Part shown: positions 1 through 8,725 of the stretch, piece by piece
How positions within the stretch are numbered: position 1 is the first letter of the stretch
Layout: each line of letters opens with the position of its first letter
NCBI RefSeq assembly: GCF_900215605.1
Contig: NZ_OBEL01000003.1
Coordinates: 383,523-447,522, forward strand
DNA length: 64,000 nt
Reading direction: 5' to 3'
Source of the DNA: Cohaesibacter gelatinilyticus
GTDB taxonomy: Bacteria; Pseudomonadota; Alphaproteobacteria; Rhizobiales; Cohaesibacteraceae
The notes under the pieces: generated by a model
What the model saw: only the letters and a program-made list of their open reading frames with translations
Database searches by the model: none
What the model was told of the DNA's origin: nothing
Translations under genes and position numbers: made by a program

Positions 1-1
1 T

Positions 2-895
2 CAACTTCTGGACCAGCAAAAAGAGGTCACGGAACAAGAGCGCGAACGCCAGGCCCGCCTTGAAGGCTTTACAAATGACTTCGAAGTCAAGATCGAAGAG
101 ATTGTCTCATCTGTTCGCTCTTCTTCTCAAGATCTGCATCATACAGCCGCAGATATGTCGACATTAGCCGAAGAAACTCAGAGCCGGGCAGAGACTGTGA
201 ATATTGCCTCACAGGATGCATCGGGCAATGTTACCAATGTCGCTGCGGCAACCGAACGTTTGACTGGATATATCGAGGAGATCCGCTCTCAGATTGACAG
301 CTCCCAGACAGTAACGGACCAAGCAATTTCCACCGCAGATCAGGCGGTGGATTCCATTTCCAAATTGGTCGAGCGCGCCGAGGCGATTAACAACATCTCC
401 GATCTCATCAACGGTGTCGCCGACCAGACCAATCTGTTGGCTTTGAACGCAACGATCGAAGCCGCGCGGGCAGGGGATGCCGGGCGTGGTTTTGCCGTTG
501 TGGCCAGTGAGGTGAAGACCTTGGCGGAACAAACCGCCAAGATGTCCGAAGAGATAACCAACGAGATCCGCTCGGTTCAGTCCATGACATCAGGAGCAGC
601 AACCGAGATCGAACAGGTGAAGCGGGTTATCGGGCAGATTGATAATTCTCTAGGGGCAGTGGCATTGGCCGTGGATGAAGAAGCAAAGGCGACTTATGAA
701 ATCTCCGATTCCATTTCGTCAGCAGCAGAGCAAACAGCCGTGCTGGCGGAGAACGTGGAAGGGGTGCGTGGTACGGTAAACACGGCTACCAAAGCCTCAG
801 GACTAGTGGAGAATTCCGCCTCGAAGTTGGTTGATAAATCTACCTCGTTGGAAGTGGTTGTGTCAGACTTCCTGAAACAGGTGAAGTCGGCCTGA
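2..895 (+). CDS. Methyl-accepting chemotaxis protein, C-terminal part (5' truncated by window)
   Basis: The reading frame is open from the first bases, so only the cytoplasmic signalling half (297 residues) is visible. The highly conserved hairpin tip that binds CheA and CheW is present ([18 protein letters not shown]), flanked by long coiled-coil heptads and the conserved segment [17 protein letters not shown]. Receptors of this family relay ligand occupancy to the CheA kinase. No CheR-docking pentapeptide is seen at the C-terminus (it ends FLKQVKSA). The sensing domain and any membrane segments lie outside the window, so the ligand cannot be inferred. A strong hairpin terminator follows directly. 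Confidence 0.95.
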   Translation, partial: QLLDQQKEVTEQERERQARLEGFTNDFEVKIEEIVSSVRSSSQDLHHTAADMSTLAEETQSRAETVNIASQDASGNVTNVAAATERLTGYIEEIRSQIDSSQTVTDQAISTADQAVDSISKLVERAEAINNISDLINGVADQTNLLALNATIEAARAGDAGRGFAVVASEVKTLAEQTAKMSEEITNEIRSVQSMTSGAATEIEQVKRVIGQIDNSLGAVALAVDEEAKATYEISDSISSAAEQTAVLAENVEGVRGTVNTATKASGLVENSASKLVDKSTSLEVVVSDFLKQVKSA

Positions 896-920
896 ATGGC
901 AAGGTTATCGACCAAGCCAG

Positions 921-980
921 ATTATCCCACTAAAAAGCCCTGCTTCCTGGATTGGAAGCAGGGCTTTTTAGTGGGATAAT
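921..980. terminator. Perfect 27-bp inverted repeat, bidirectional terminator
   Basis: The arms 921-947 and 954-980 are perfect reverse complements with a 6-base loop. The GC-rich stem core (AGCCCTGCTTCC) is bordered by an A-tract on the left and a T-tract on the right. It should end transcription of the receptor gene and could work in both directions. Confidence 0.9.
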
Positions 981-1089
981 CCGTAAGATGAAGCATAAAG
1001 TGCTGCATTAGATTGACCCTGTGCGGAAAAAATGCATCATTTTGCACATCTGCAAGTAAAAATTCTCACAGCCAACAAGGATCACCGTC

Positions 1090-2193
1090 ATGTCAAAAGC
1101 CAGCCGTCTGGATCGCCGCTCGGTTCTCGCCGGATTGGCGACCTCTGGGGTAGCCACTCTTGCTACACCGTCCATCGTCAAAGCAAATGAAGCCATCACC
1201 TGGAAAATGGCCATGTCCTGGCCCAAGCAAGTGCCCGGTGTTGGCGTCAACGGAGTGCGTTGTGCCGAGCGTATCACCAAAATGTCCGGTGGACGGCTGA
1301 CGGTAAAGGTTTTTGGAGCTGGTGAGCTGGTACCACCTTTGGAGGTTTTTGACGCGGTATCCTCTGGCTCAGCCGATATGGGCCATGCTACGCCATATTA
1401 TTGGCAAGGCAAGGACAAGAGTTTTCATTTCTTCACGGGCGTTCCCTTCGGTTTGACGCAAGTAGAGCATGCGGCCTGGTTACGCTTCGGAGGTGGTCAG
1501 GAGCTTTGGGAAAGGGCTTATGAGCCGTTTGGTGTCTTGCCTATGTACGCTGGTTCATCGGGCACACAGGCTGGTGGCTGGTTTTCCAAGGAGTTGAACA
1601 GCCTCGATGACCTCAAGGGTTTGAAAATGCGCATCGCTGGTCTTGGTGGTGAAGTGTTGCGTCGCCTTGGTGCGTCGGTTGTGATGTTGCCGCCAACGGA
1701 TATCTTTTCCGCTCTGCAGTCTGGCACCATTGATGCGGCAGAATGGGTCGGGCCATGGAATGATCTGGCTTTTGGCCTCTACAAGGTGGTCAAGAACTAT
1801 TATATGCCAGCCTTCCATGAGCTTGGTCCTGCATTGGAAGTGACCGTTAATAAAGAAAAAATGATGGCGCTGCCAGAAGACCTGCAAGCCATCGTACGGG
1901 AAGCGGTTCAGTCAACCGCAATGGAAACCATTGCCGATTTTGCTTATCATAACATGATGTCACTTGGCCCGCTTTTGGCAAAAGAAGGCGTCCAGCTGAA
2001 GTCTCTGCCAGATGATGTAACTATGGCTCTGGCCAAGGAAAGCGCCGTTGTTACCAAGGAAATCGCTGATAGCTCACCACTTGCGGGTGATATCTACAAA
2101 AGCTTCATCGATTTTCGCCAGAAAGCGTCAGACTATATTGCCATCTCCGAAGGTGAGGCGCTACGTACTCGAAAAATGGCTCTGGAGCTGTAA
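1090..2193 (+). CDS. TRAP transporter solute-binding protein, DctP/TakP family, Tat-exported
   Basis: The 367-residue protein starts with a twin-arginine type signal (LDRRSVLAG, arginines 9-10), then a hydrophobic stretch and a probable cleavage near residue 32 (VKA-NEA). The mature part matches periplasmic DctP-family receptors of TRAP transporters, for example the segments SADMGHATPYYWQG, LKMRIAGLGGEVLRRLG and LPPTDIFSALQSGTIDAAEW. It is closest in style to TakP-type receptors that bind 2-oxo acids. These proteins capture a carboxylate in the periplasm and deliver it to a DctQM membrane pair. No DctQ or DctM gene is next to it, so it is an orphan receptor here. AAGG at 1077-1080 lies at a proper distance from the ATG. 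Confidence 0.93.
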   Translation: MSKASRLDRRSVLAGLATSGVATLATPSIVKANEAITWKMAMSWPKQVPGVGVNGVRCAERITKMSGGRLTVKVFGAGELVPPLEVFDAVSSGSADMGHATPYYWQGKDKSFHFFTGVPFGLTQVEHAAWLRFGGGQELWERAYEPFGVLPMYAGSSGTQAGGWFSKELNSLDDLKGLKMRIAGLGGEVLRRLGASVVMLPPTDIFSALQSGTIDAAEWVGPWNDLAFGLYKVVKNYYMPAFHELGPALEVTVNKEKMMALPEDLQAIVREAVQSTAMETIADFAYHNMMSLGPLLAKEGVQLKSLPDDVTMALAKESAVVTKEIADSSPLAGDIYKSFIDFRQKASDYIAISEGEALRTRKMALEL

Positions 2194-2229
2194 GTCCAGC
2201 TTCGAAAAACAGTTAAAGTGCACTCAAGG

Positions 2230-2252
2230 CCCGGCCAAATTGGTCGGGTTTT
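2230..2252 (+). terminator. Rho-independent terminator after the TRAP receptor gene
   Basis: A 7-bp stem (2230-2236 with 2242-2248, one G-U pair), a 5-base loop and four T residues lie 36 bp after the stop codon of the TRAP receptor gene. Confidence 0.75.
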
Positions 2253-2342
2253 GTAATTTCAGGCTGGATAATTGAGCCAAGGCATGAGATAGGCAGAAAA
2301 AGTCTCTGGTCGTTTCGACAAGGCAAGGGTATAAGCGCATCC

Positions 2343-4148
2343 ATGACCAAACAAAGCTTTGATAAAATCCGCAACTTTTCCATCATCGCCCATATCGATC
2401 ATGGAAAGTCCACGCTCGCCGACCGGTTGATTCAATATACCGGTGGCTTGAGCGATCGCGAAATGTCTGATCAGGTACTCGATAACATGGAGATCGAGCA
2501 GGAACGTGGTATCACCATTAAAGCGCAAACCGTCTCGCTCACCTATGAAGCGGACGATGGTGAGACCTATACGTTGAACCTGATGGATACACCGGGCCAT
2601 GTTGACTTTGCCTATGAGGTCTCCCGCTCGTTGGCTGCCTGCGAAGGTTCTCTGCTTGTCGTGGATGCCTCACAAGGTGTGGAAGCGCAGACCTTGGCCA
2701 ACGTTTATCAGGCGATTGACAACGACCATGAGATCGTGCCGGTCCTGAATAAAATCGATCTGCCTGCAGCCGAACCAGAGCGCGTGCGTGAGCAGATTGA
2801 AGATGTGATCGGCATCGATGCATCTGACGCCATTGAAGCCTCTGCCAAATCCGGCATCGGCATCAAGGAGACGCTGGAAGCCATCGTGACCCGTTTGCCT
2901 GCGCCAGAAGGGGATATTGAAGCACCCTTGAAGGCGATGCTGGTGGATAGCTATTACGACGTCTATCTCGGTGTTGTGGTGATTGTGCGGATCATTGATG
3001 GCGAGTTGAAAAAAGGCGATAAGATTCGCATGCTTGGCACCAATGCCACCTATGATGTGGATCGTATCGGAACTTTCACACCGAAAATGGTGGATGAGAA
3101 AGTGCTTGGTCCCGGCGAAGTTGGCTTCCTGATCGCATCCATCAAAGAGGTAGCTGATACCCGTGTTGGTGATACCATCACGCACGAGAAAAAACAGTGC
3201 GAAGCTCCGTTGGAGGGCTTTCGCCCAGCTCAGCCCGTGGTTTTCTGTGGTCTTTTCCCGGTTGATGCCAATGACTTTGAGGATCTGCGCTCCGCCATGG
3301 GCAAGCTGCGCCTCAATGATGCCAGTTTCTCCTATGAGATGGAAACATCAGCCGCTCTGGGCTTTGGTTTCCGTTGTGGTTTCCTTGGTCTGTTGCATCT
3401 GGAAATTATTCAGGAGCGCCTGTCTCGCGAGTTCAATCTCGACCTCATCGCCACAGCACCAAGTGTGGTTTATGAGATGGAAATGACCAATGGTGATGAG
3501 ATTACCTTGCACAATCCCGCTGATATGCCTGATGTAGTCAAGATCAAGGAAATTCGAGAGCCCTGGATCAAGGCTTCCATCATGACCCCGGATGAATATC
3601 TTGGTGCGATTCTGAAACTTTGCCAGGAGCGCCGTGGCATTCAGACTGATCTGTCCTATGTCGGCACTCGTGCCATGGTGCAGTATGATCTCCCTCTCAA
3701 CGAAGTGGTGTTTGATTTCTATGATCGCCTGAAATCCATCTCCAAGGGTTATGCAAGCTTTGACTATCAACTGGCGGACTATCGCGCTGGCGATTTGGTG
3801 AAAATGTCCATTTTGGTCAATGATGAACCGGTCGATGCATTGTCCATTCTGGTGCACCGCTCGCAAGCTGAAGCGCGTGGCCGATCCATGTGTGAAAAGC
3901 TGAAAGATCTGATCCCTCGCCACATGTTCAAGATTCCAATTCAGGCTGCACTGGGCGGTCGGGTGATTGCGCGCGAAACCATTTCAGCCATGCGTAAGGA
4001 TGTGACCGCCAAATGTTATGGCGGCGATGCCACGCGTAAGCGTAAGCTTTTGGAAAAGCAGAAAGCTGGCAAGAAAAAAATGCGCCAATTTGGCAAGGTG
4101 GAAATTCCACAAGAGGCCTTCATTGCCGCTCTCAAAATGGATAGTTGA
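2343..4148 (+). CDS. lepA: Elongation factor 4 (back-translocating GTPase LepA)
   Basis: This full-length 601-residue LepA is a ribosome-associated GTPase that remodels stalled or mis-translocated ribosomes. All GTPase motifs are visible: G1 AHIDHGKST near the N-terminus, G2 [11 protein letters not shown]3 DTPGHVDF, G4 NKIDLP and G5 SAKSG. Domain II and the EF-G-like domains III and V follow. The LepA-specific C-terminal domain is present ([18 protein letters not shown]). The first ATG gives the canonical N-terminus [19 protein letters not shown]. It is a core, vertically inherited gene and stands alone between two terminators. Confidence 0.99.
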   Translation: MTKQSFDKIRNFSIIAHIDHGKSTLADRLIQYTGGLSDREMSDQVLDNMEIEQERGITIKAQTVSLTYEADDGETYTLNLMDTPGHVDFAYEVSRSLAACEGSLLVVDASQGVEAQTLANVYQAIDNDHEIVPVLNKIDLPAAEPERVREQIEDVIGIDASDAIEASAKSGIGIKETLEAIVTRLPAPEGDIEAPLKAMLVDSYYDVYLGVVVIVRIIDGELKKGDKIRMLGTNATYDVDRIGTFTPKMVDEKVLGPGEVGFLIASIKEVADTRVGDTITHEKKQCEAPLEGFRPAQPVVFCGLFPVDANDFEDLRSAMGKLRLNDASFSYEMETSAALGFGFRCGFLGLLHLEIIQERLSREFNLDLIATAPSVVYEMEMTNGDEITLHNPADMPDVVKIKEIREPWIKASIMTPDEYLGAILKLCQERRGIQTDLSYVGTRAMVQYDLPLNEVVFDFYDRLKSISKGYASFDYQLADYRAGDLVKMSILVNDEPVDALSILVHRSQAEARGRSMCEKLKDLIPRHMFKIPIQAALGGRVIARETISAMRKDVTAKCYGGDATRKRKLLEKQKAGKKKMRQFGKVEIPQEAFIAALKMDS

Positions 4149-4266
4149 TCTGACAAAGCGTGTTCCTGAAAAACTGGAATACTTTTCAGATAAGAATTCG
4201 TTTCAAAAAATAAATGCTTTCTGGTGATCCAACGGTCCTTGAAAAGGACCCGAAGTCTTCAAAACA

Positions 4267-4292
4267 AAACCCGCCATTTCGGCGGGTTTTTT
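4267..4292. terminator. Bidirectional terminator between lepA and the diguanylate cyclase gene
   Basis: The stem 4267-4275 with 4281-4289 (AAACCCGCC core) has a 5-base loop and T- and A-tracts on either side. It sits between two convergent genes, which end at 4148 and 4313. Confidence 0.9.
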
Positions 4293-4312
4293 GTTTATAT
4301 GATGGTTTGCTA

Positions 4313-5215
4313 TTACGCAGCTGAGCTGGCTCGTTTTAGTCTCGGCCGTTCAGCTGATACGCGGTTGCGGCCATCATTCTTGGATTTGTAAAGGGCCATG
4401 TCGGCTCGTTTGAGCAACTCGTCAATACTTTCACCGGGTCGATAAATGGCAACCCCGAAACTGGATGTGACAGTCACGGTAGATTTGTTCAATCGAATGT
4501 CAGTCTCTGCAATTTCACGGCGGAGCAGGTCAGCCACACGGCTGGCCTGAAGAATGGACAAGCCATTGGTGACCAGCGCAAATTCTTCCCCCCCAAGCCG
4601 GGCCAGAATACCGTCATGGCCAGCAGCCAAAGTTGCGACGGTCTTGATGACCTCATCTCCCACATCATGACCATATGTATCGTTGACGGCTTTGAAATGG
4701 TCAATATCGAACATGATGGCGCAAAGGTCCTCACGTTGGCCGGGTTGATCAATCAGATGATGGACCTGTTCGAAAAAAGCGCGACGGTTGTATAGATTGG
4801 TCATTGGATCCCGTGTGGCCAAATGAACCAACTGACGTTGAAGAAGGATCATGCGCTCGGCGACGCGCATTCGTGCATGCAGCGTTTCTTCATGCAATGG
4901 CTTTTGCAAAAAGTCATCCGCGCCAGTATCAAGAGCTTCGACCAAAAGCTCGGCATCATCACTCTCTGACATGGCAATGACATAAAGGCCTTTTCGCTGG
5001 TCTGCCAGAATTCGCGCATTCCAGCATAGCTCCAGCCCTGTCATGCCATTGGTTGCGAGCGAAGTGAGTATGACATCAATATTGGGAGTAGTCTCTATAA
5101 AGTTCCAGGCTTCATCAGCATCAGAAAAAGCATAGACGGTCTCCTTGCGCGACTCCAGCATATACTGGATCACGCGGCTACTCTCCTGATCGCTTTCAAT
5201 CAGAACAACCTTCAT
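4313..5215 (-). CDS. Diguanylate cyclase with a degenerate receiver domain
   Basis: The 300-residue protein has an N-terminal response-regulator receiver fold (about 1-120) and a C-terminal GGDEF domain (about 135-290). The active-site signature GGEEF is intact at 208-212, so it should make c-di-GMP from GTP. The allosteric inhibitory site RxxD is missing (AGHD at 198-201). In the receiver, the acidic pocket (E7, D9) and Lys105 are present, but the position of the phospho-acceptor Asp is Ser52 in DVILTSLATNG. Classical phosphorylation is therefore unlikely. I chose the ATG at 5215 because the protein then begins with a normal receiver strand (MKVVLIESD) and GGAGG lies 11 bases upstream. A longer frame to 5443 has no family support. 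No histidine kinase gene is adjacent. Confidence 0.92.
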   Translation of the reverse strand: MKVVLIESDQESSRVIQYMLESRKETVYAFSDADEAWNFIETTPNIDVILTSLATNGMTGLELCWNARILADQRKGLYVIAMSESDDAELLVEALDTGADDFLQKPLHEETLHARMRVAERMILLQRQLVHLATRDPMTNLYNRRAFFEQVHHLIDQPGQREDLCAIMFDIDHFKAVNDTYGHDVGDEVIKTVATLAAGHDGILARLGGEEFALVTNGLSILQASRVADLLRREIAETDIRLNKSTVTVTSSFGVAIYRPGESIDELLKRADMALYKSKNDGRNRVSAERPRLKRASSAA

Positions 5216-5426
5216 CTGCTTTTCAGCCTCCACAACCGGACGTACCAGACCAATATAGATCAATGGTCTTAATGCAATCTGAAAATCTTGTGTTTTCAAC
5301 GTTCTGACGCAAGAAATGAAAAAGTTTCGGCTATTTTTTTGCAAATGCAGATTGCAAATGCAGTGATTTTGGAAGGAAATGGCGAAAATGCGCGCTTTTG
5401 AACCTGTAAGGCCAGGTGAGTGAATT

Positions 5427-6008
5427 TCAGGTTTCCGGGGCAACCCGAAGCAAATATTGCTCCGAACGGAAGATCTCGCGATCCCTTTTGCGCTCCAGTT
5501 TATCTATTTCTTGTCCCAGTTGTCTTATCTGGCGTGAAAGGTTCAGCTTGCGAGCACTTGTCTCCGCCTTGGTGAGATTCTTGTAAGTCTCATCCTGACG
5601 CAGATCCTTCTGCAGGCCATTACGCTCCTGTCTTGCCGCCGCAAGATCCAGTTCAATCTTGTGGAGGTTCGATCCACGATCATAGGCGCCGACGAAGGCT
5701 TTCTCCGTGCCGGCGGGACAAATACCCTGATATCGATAGCCTTGCCGTCCAACCCGAAAGCCGTTCTCGGCAGTGCAATAGCGCTGTAAACCTGCCTTGC
5801 GGCCCTCACCATATCGCTTGATGTCAGGCGAAATATCATAGCGCTGACAGGCCTTGATATGATCTTTCAAGCGCGTCTGAGGATAGCCTTCCAAAGCATC
5901 TCCTTGACCCAGCTTGTACCAGTCGGTGATCTGACATTCTTCTTCTGATAGACTGGCACAACCAACAAGAGAGAGCAGGCTCAGACAAAGAATGAGAAAT
6001 AAGCGCAT
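5427..6008 (-). CDS. DUF2799 family lipoprotein
   Basis: The 193-residue protein starts with a lipoprotein signal peptide and lipobox (LLSLVGC, Cys near residue 16), so it should be acylated and anchored to an envelope membrane. The body matches DUF2799 proteins (segments CQITDWYKLGQGDALEG and GLQRYCTAENGFRVGRQG). The C-terminal third is a charged coiled coil (about residues 120-180) with a repeated R/K/E/L pattern. The function of this family is not known. I chose the ATG at 6008 over the one at 6014 because AGAAGAG is at normal spacing from it. The gene lies 211 bp upstream of the cyclase gene on the same strand, and the two may not be co-transcribed. Confidence 0.85.
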   Translation of the reverse strand: MRLFLILCLSLLSLVGCASLSEEECQITDWYKLGQGDALEGYPQTRLKDHIKACQRYDISPDIKRYGEGRKAGLQRYCTAENGFRVGRQGYRYQGICPAGTEKAFVGAYDRGSNLHKIELDLAAARQERNGLQKDLRQDETYKNLTKAETSARKLNLSRQIRQLGQEIDKLERKRDREIFRSEQYLLRVAPET

Positions 6009-6188
6009 GAACATCTCTTCTGTGGCAATTGCGGGCGAGTGATCACTTATGGTTAACAACTCGTCGATAAGCTCGCAAGACAAAGTGGTGAAACTCAAAA
6101 TAAAGACGCCATAGATCTGCCAAACATGTATGATCTGACACGTCTTGTCACAGTGAAGAGACAAGTCACGAAAGAGGAAATCGAGACC

Positions 6189-7268
6189 ATGGGCCAATCG
6201 GGGCAGCGATACTTTGCCAGGCAATGTCTGGATGCGTCTTGCAATGTGAAAAAGGCCAAATCCTGGTCGTCCTCGTTTGGAGCGATGATTTTGTCACTCG
6301 CACTTGTTGTGCCGATGATGTCATTGGCAAGCAAGCCGGCGATTGCTCAGACTGCAGCCAAAAAATTGTTCGGAAAGAAACGTGCCCCGGCCAATTTGCA
6401 GGCCCGGGCCATTGGGTCTTACGCCAAAGGATGTTTGGCCGGAGGGCGTGCGCTTTCCATCGATGGTCCTGCCTGGCAGGCCATGCGCCTGTCTCGAAAC
6501 CGGAATTGGGGTCATCCGCAACTGATTGCATTTCTGGAACGTCTTGCGGTAGATGCTCAGGCTTACGACGGCTGGAATGGATTGTTGGTAGGGGACTTGG
6601 CTCAACCGCGTGGCGGGCCAATGCTCACTGGACATGCTTCCCATCAAATCGGTCTGGATGCTGATATCTGGTTGCGCCCTATGCCCGCGCGTCGCTTCAC
6701 GCGGAAGGAGCGTGAAAAAGTCTCGGCAATTTCCATGCTGAAAAAAGGAACGCGCACGGTGGATTCCAATAAATTCTCCATGGCGCATTTCCGTGTGATC
6801 AAGCGAGCTGCCTCTACCCCCGGCGTTGCGCGGATCTTTGTCCATCCAGGTATCAAAAAGGCCCTATGTGATCGGGCCGGGAATGATCGTGCCTGGTTGC
6901 GGCAAGTTCGCCCCTGGTATGGCCATCATTATCATTTCCATGTGCGTATGAAGTGCCCAAATGATAGTGTCGGCTGTAAAAATCAGGCTCCGCCGCCAGC
7001 GGGAGATGGATGCGGCAAAGAGCTTTCCTGGTGGCTCTCAGACGAGCCTTGGAAACCAAAGAAGCCAAAAAAACCAAAGAAGCCCGGCAAGAAGCCTAAA
7101 AAGAAACGCCAAATCACTTTGGCTGATTTGCCGCAAGCCTGTAGCGTCGTTTTGGATGCAGCCCCTGCCACCGGGCAAGCGACTCCTGTCATGGCAGCAA
7201 AAGCAGCCAATTACCAATCAATACCGGTGTTGTTGCAACTGCCCAAACCAAGACCGCTTCAGCGCTGA
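6189..7268 (+). CDS. mepA: Penicillin-insensitive murein endopeptidase, MepA family
   Basis: This 359-residue periplasmic LAS-type zinc metallopeptidase cleaves D-alanyl-meso-diaminopimelyl cross-links in peptidoglycan. The signal-anchor segment is at about residues 30-50 (FGAMILSLALVVPMM, then ALA-like sites). Metal-binding motifs are visible: GHASHQIGLDAD with His149, His152 and Asp159, and the distal YGHHYHFHVRM. A lysine-proline-rich linker (KPKKPKKPKKPGKKPKKK) and a short tail follow the catalytic domain and are longer than in E. coli MepA. AGAGGAAA upstream of the ATG at 6189 supports this start. An earlier in-frame ATG at 6126 would add 21 residues. Confidence 0.92.
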   Translation: MGQSGQRYFARQCLDASCNVKKAKSWSSSFGAMILSLALVVPMMSLASKPAIAQTAAKKLFGKKRAPANLQARAIGSYAKGCLAGGRALSIDGPAWQAMRLSRNRNWGHPQLIAFLERLAVDAQAYDGWNGLLVGDLAQPRGGPMLTGHASHQIGLDADIWLRPMPARRFTRKEREKVSAISMLKKGTRTVDSNKFSMAHFRVIKRAASTPGVARIFVHPGIKKALCDRAGNDRAWLRQVRPWYGHHYHFHVRMKCPNDSVGCKNQAPPPAGDGCGKELSWWLSDEPWKPKKPKKPKKPGKKPKKKRQITLADLPQACSVVLDAAPATGQATPVMAAKAANYQSIPVLLQLPKPRPLQR

Positions 7269-7276
7269 GCTATAAG

Positions 7277-7301
7277 AAAGGCTGCCGTTTGGCAGCCTTT
7301 T
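7277..7301. terminator. Terminator between mepA and msrA
   Basis: A perfect 10-bp stem (7277-7286 with 7291-7300, AAAGGCTGCC) and a 4-base loop lie between two convergent genes. The flanking A and T runs allow use in both directions. Confidence 0.88.
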
Positions 7302-7324
7302 CAGTTTCAACTCTAGCGCAATTT

Positions 7325-7990
7325 CTATGCATCACTGACATGGATGGGTAAACCAACCGGGCAACTGACGCCTGTTCCGCCAAGTCCGCAATATCCGTCA
7401 GGGTTTTTGGCCAGATATTGCTGATGATAGCCCTCGGCAAAATAGAAATCTTTGGCAGCAATAATTTCAGTTGTAATGGTACCAAGTCCACTTTGAGCCA
7501 GTGCACGCTGAAATGCTTGCTTGCTTTCGATTGCTTCCTGCTTCTGCTCATTACTGTAGATATAGAGCCCGGAACGATATTGGGTACCAATGTCGTTCCC
7601 CTGACGCATTCCTTGTGTCGGATCGTGATTTTCCCAAAAGTGGACCAGCAGATCGCCATAGCTGACAATTTGGGGATCATAAATCACCAAAACCACCTCA
7701 TTGTGACCAGTGCCCCCAGTACAAACTTCTTCATAAGTCGGATTGGGGGTATAGCCAGCACTATAGCCAACCATGGTTAAATAGACGCCATCCAGCTTCC
7801 AGAACAATCGCTCAGCACCCCAAAAGCATCCAAGCCCGAACATGGCACGTTCATAGCCTTCGGCAGGCTCCGCAGTCAGTGGTCTATCATAGACATAGTG
7901 AAGCTTTGCGGTCGCGATTGGTTGCTCTCTGCCTGCAAGAGCGCTTTCAGCGGTTGGCATGACGGCCTTTTTTCGTTCAAATCCAAACAT
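7325..7990 (-). CDS. msrA: Peptide-methionine (S)-S-oxide reductase MsrA
   Basis: The 221-residue protein carries the MsrA active-site motif GCFWGAE with catalytic Cys55, the conserved [16 protein letters not shown] and GHNEVV segments, and a C-terminal resolving region ([13 protein letters not shown]). It reduces methionine-S-sulfoxide in proteins and restores oxidatively damaged methionine. An N-terminal extension of about 50 residues before the catalytic core is typical of longer alphaproteobacterial MsrA. AAGGAG lies 8 bases before the ATG. The gene follows a small membrane-protein gene by 19 bp and probably forms a two-gene operon with it. Confidence 0.97.
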   Translation of the reverse strand: MFGFERKKAVMPTAESALAGREQPIATAKLHYVYDRPLTAEPAEGYERAMFGLGCFWGAERLFWKLDGVYLTMVGYSAGYTPNPTYEEVCTGGTGHNEVVLVIYDPQIVSYGDLLVHFWENHDPTQGMRQGNDIGTQYRSGLYIYSNEQKQEAIESKQAFQRALAQSGLGTITTEIIAAKDFYFAEGYHQQYLAKNPDGYCGLGGTGVSCPVGLPIHVSDA

Positions 7991-8009
7991 GACAGCACTC
8001 CTTGATAAA

Positions 8010-8330
8010 TTACACGCTCACCACTTTGGGGCGGCGCTTTCTACCTAGATAAATCAGGAACAGACCCATGATACCACCAACCAGCCAGGCAGGCATGGTC
8101 AGAATGCTCTGGACAGTCGGATCCCAAATAAGGGGATGAAGATTTCTCTGAATGACCGCTTGTGCCAGATTGAGGCTGGCATTATCGAATTCGAACCAGC
8201 TTTCCCCAAGTGATTTGATGACAATTTCATTGGCTGCGATGGATCGCACACCATCGAGAACCAGCCCCAAAAGAGCCAGAGCACAAATCCAAAGGCCAGA
8301 GAGTCTGAGCACAAAAAGAAGGAATTTCAT
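8010..8330 (-). CDS. Small two-helix membrane protein of unknown function
   Basis: The 106-residue protein has two predicted membrane segments (about 4-26 and 80-97) separated by an approximately 50-residue polar, probably periplasmic, loop. A positively charged tail (GRKRRPK) suggests that the C-terminus is cytoplasmic. I do not recognise a named family. It lies just upstream of msrA on the same strand with a 19-bp gap, which suggests co-transcription and possibly an envelope or oxidative-stress link, but this is inference. Confidence 0.75.
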   Translation of the reverse strand: MKFLLFVLRLSGLWICALALLGLVLDGVRSIAANEIVIKSLGESWFEFDNASLNLAQAVIQRNLHPLIWDPTVQSILTMPAWLVGGIMGLFLIYLGRKRRPKVVSV

Positions 8331-8469
8331 TAAGTTAGCCTTTTAATAGTCAGGATCGTCACCTGTTGGGAAATCAATTTGTTCCAAAACAACATCGGGC
8401 AACACTAACCTAAGCAAGGTGATGGCAAAGCACAAATCAAATTCTGTTAACAGCTTCGTGGAAAGCGGG

Positions 8470-8497
8470 TTGCGTTCAATCAAATTTTGGCTATAGT
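8470..8497 (+). promoter_or_regulatory. Putative promoter of tRNA-Ser
   Basis: TTGCGT (8470-8475), a 16-bp spacer and TATAGT (8492-8497) lie 18 bp before the first base of the tRNA. The match is to the sigma-70 pattern and is moderate. Confidence 0.5.
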
Positions 8498-8515
8498 GCG
8501 CCCACAAATTGGTAT

Positions 8516-8605
8516 GGAGAGGTGGCCGAGTGGTCGAAGGCGCACGCCTGGAAAGTGTGTAGGCGGGGAACCGTCTCCAGGGTTCGAATCCCTGTCTCTC
8601 CGCCA
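8516..8605 (+). tRNA. tRNA-Ser (anticodon GGA)
   Basis: The 90-base class II tRNA folds fully. The acceptor stem pairs GGAGAGG (8516-8522) with TCTCTCC, with a G-U at the last pair. The anticodon stem CACGC/GTGTG encloses the loop CTGGAAA with anticodon GGA at 8550-8552. A long variable arm follows. The T arm is CAGGG-TTCGAAT-CCCTG, the discriminator base is G, and CCA is encoded at 8603-8605. It reads UCC and UCU codons. An integrase gene follows 120 bp downstream, so the 3' half of this gene is the probable attachment site of the island. Confidence 0.97.
8581..8605 (+). other. Probable attL at the 3' end of tRNA-Ser
   Basis: Tyrosine integrases commonly recombine within the T arm and acceptor stem of tRNA genes. 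The tRNA-Ser 3' end is directly followed by an integrase gene and by about 55 kb of accessory DNA. I looked for a second copy of this segment elsewhere in the window and did not find one, so attR should lie beyond base 64000. The exact crossover is inferred. Confidence 0.6.
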
Positions 8606-8619
8606 TTCGTCTAATGGCA

Positions 8620-8635
8620 AGACGTAACTACGTCT
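8620..8635 (+). promoter_or_regulatory. Island motif copy 1 (GAC-N8-GTC), between tRNA-Ser and integrase
   Basis: AGAC-GTAACTAC-GTCT. The flanks and core match seven other intergenic copies in the island (see findings). It is 91 bp before the integrase ATG. A second small inverted repeat (ACGTCT-CTA-AGACGT, 8630-8644) overlaps its right flank. Confidence 0.55.
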
Positions 8636-8725
8636 CTAAGACGTTGATTTCATTGAAAGCATGATGATCCCTGCGGATCGGGAACTCCCGGTCTTGGTAC
8701 AATTGTTGGTACAGGGAATTCCGTC

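Noticed and set aside
1029-1046. AAAATG-CAT-CATTTT palindrome before the TRAP receptor gene
   Set aside because: It might be an operator, but the arms are short and AT-rich and nothing else supports it.
8343-8606. Minus-strand frame of 87 codons over the tRNA-Ser (begins [10 protein letters not shown])
   Set aside because: It is the antisense of the tRNA gene. Such frames are a common false annotation because of the conserved tRNA sequence.
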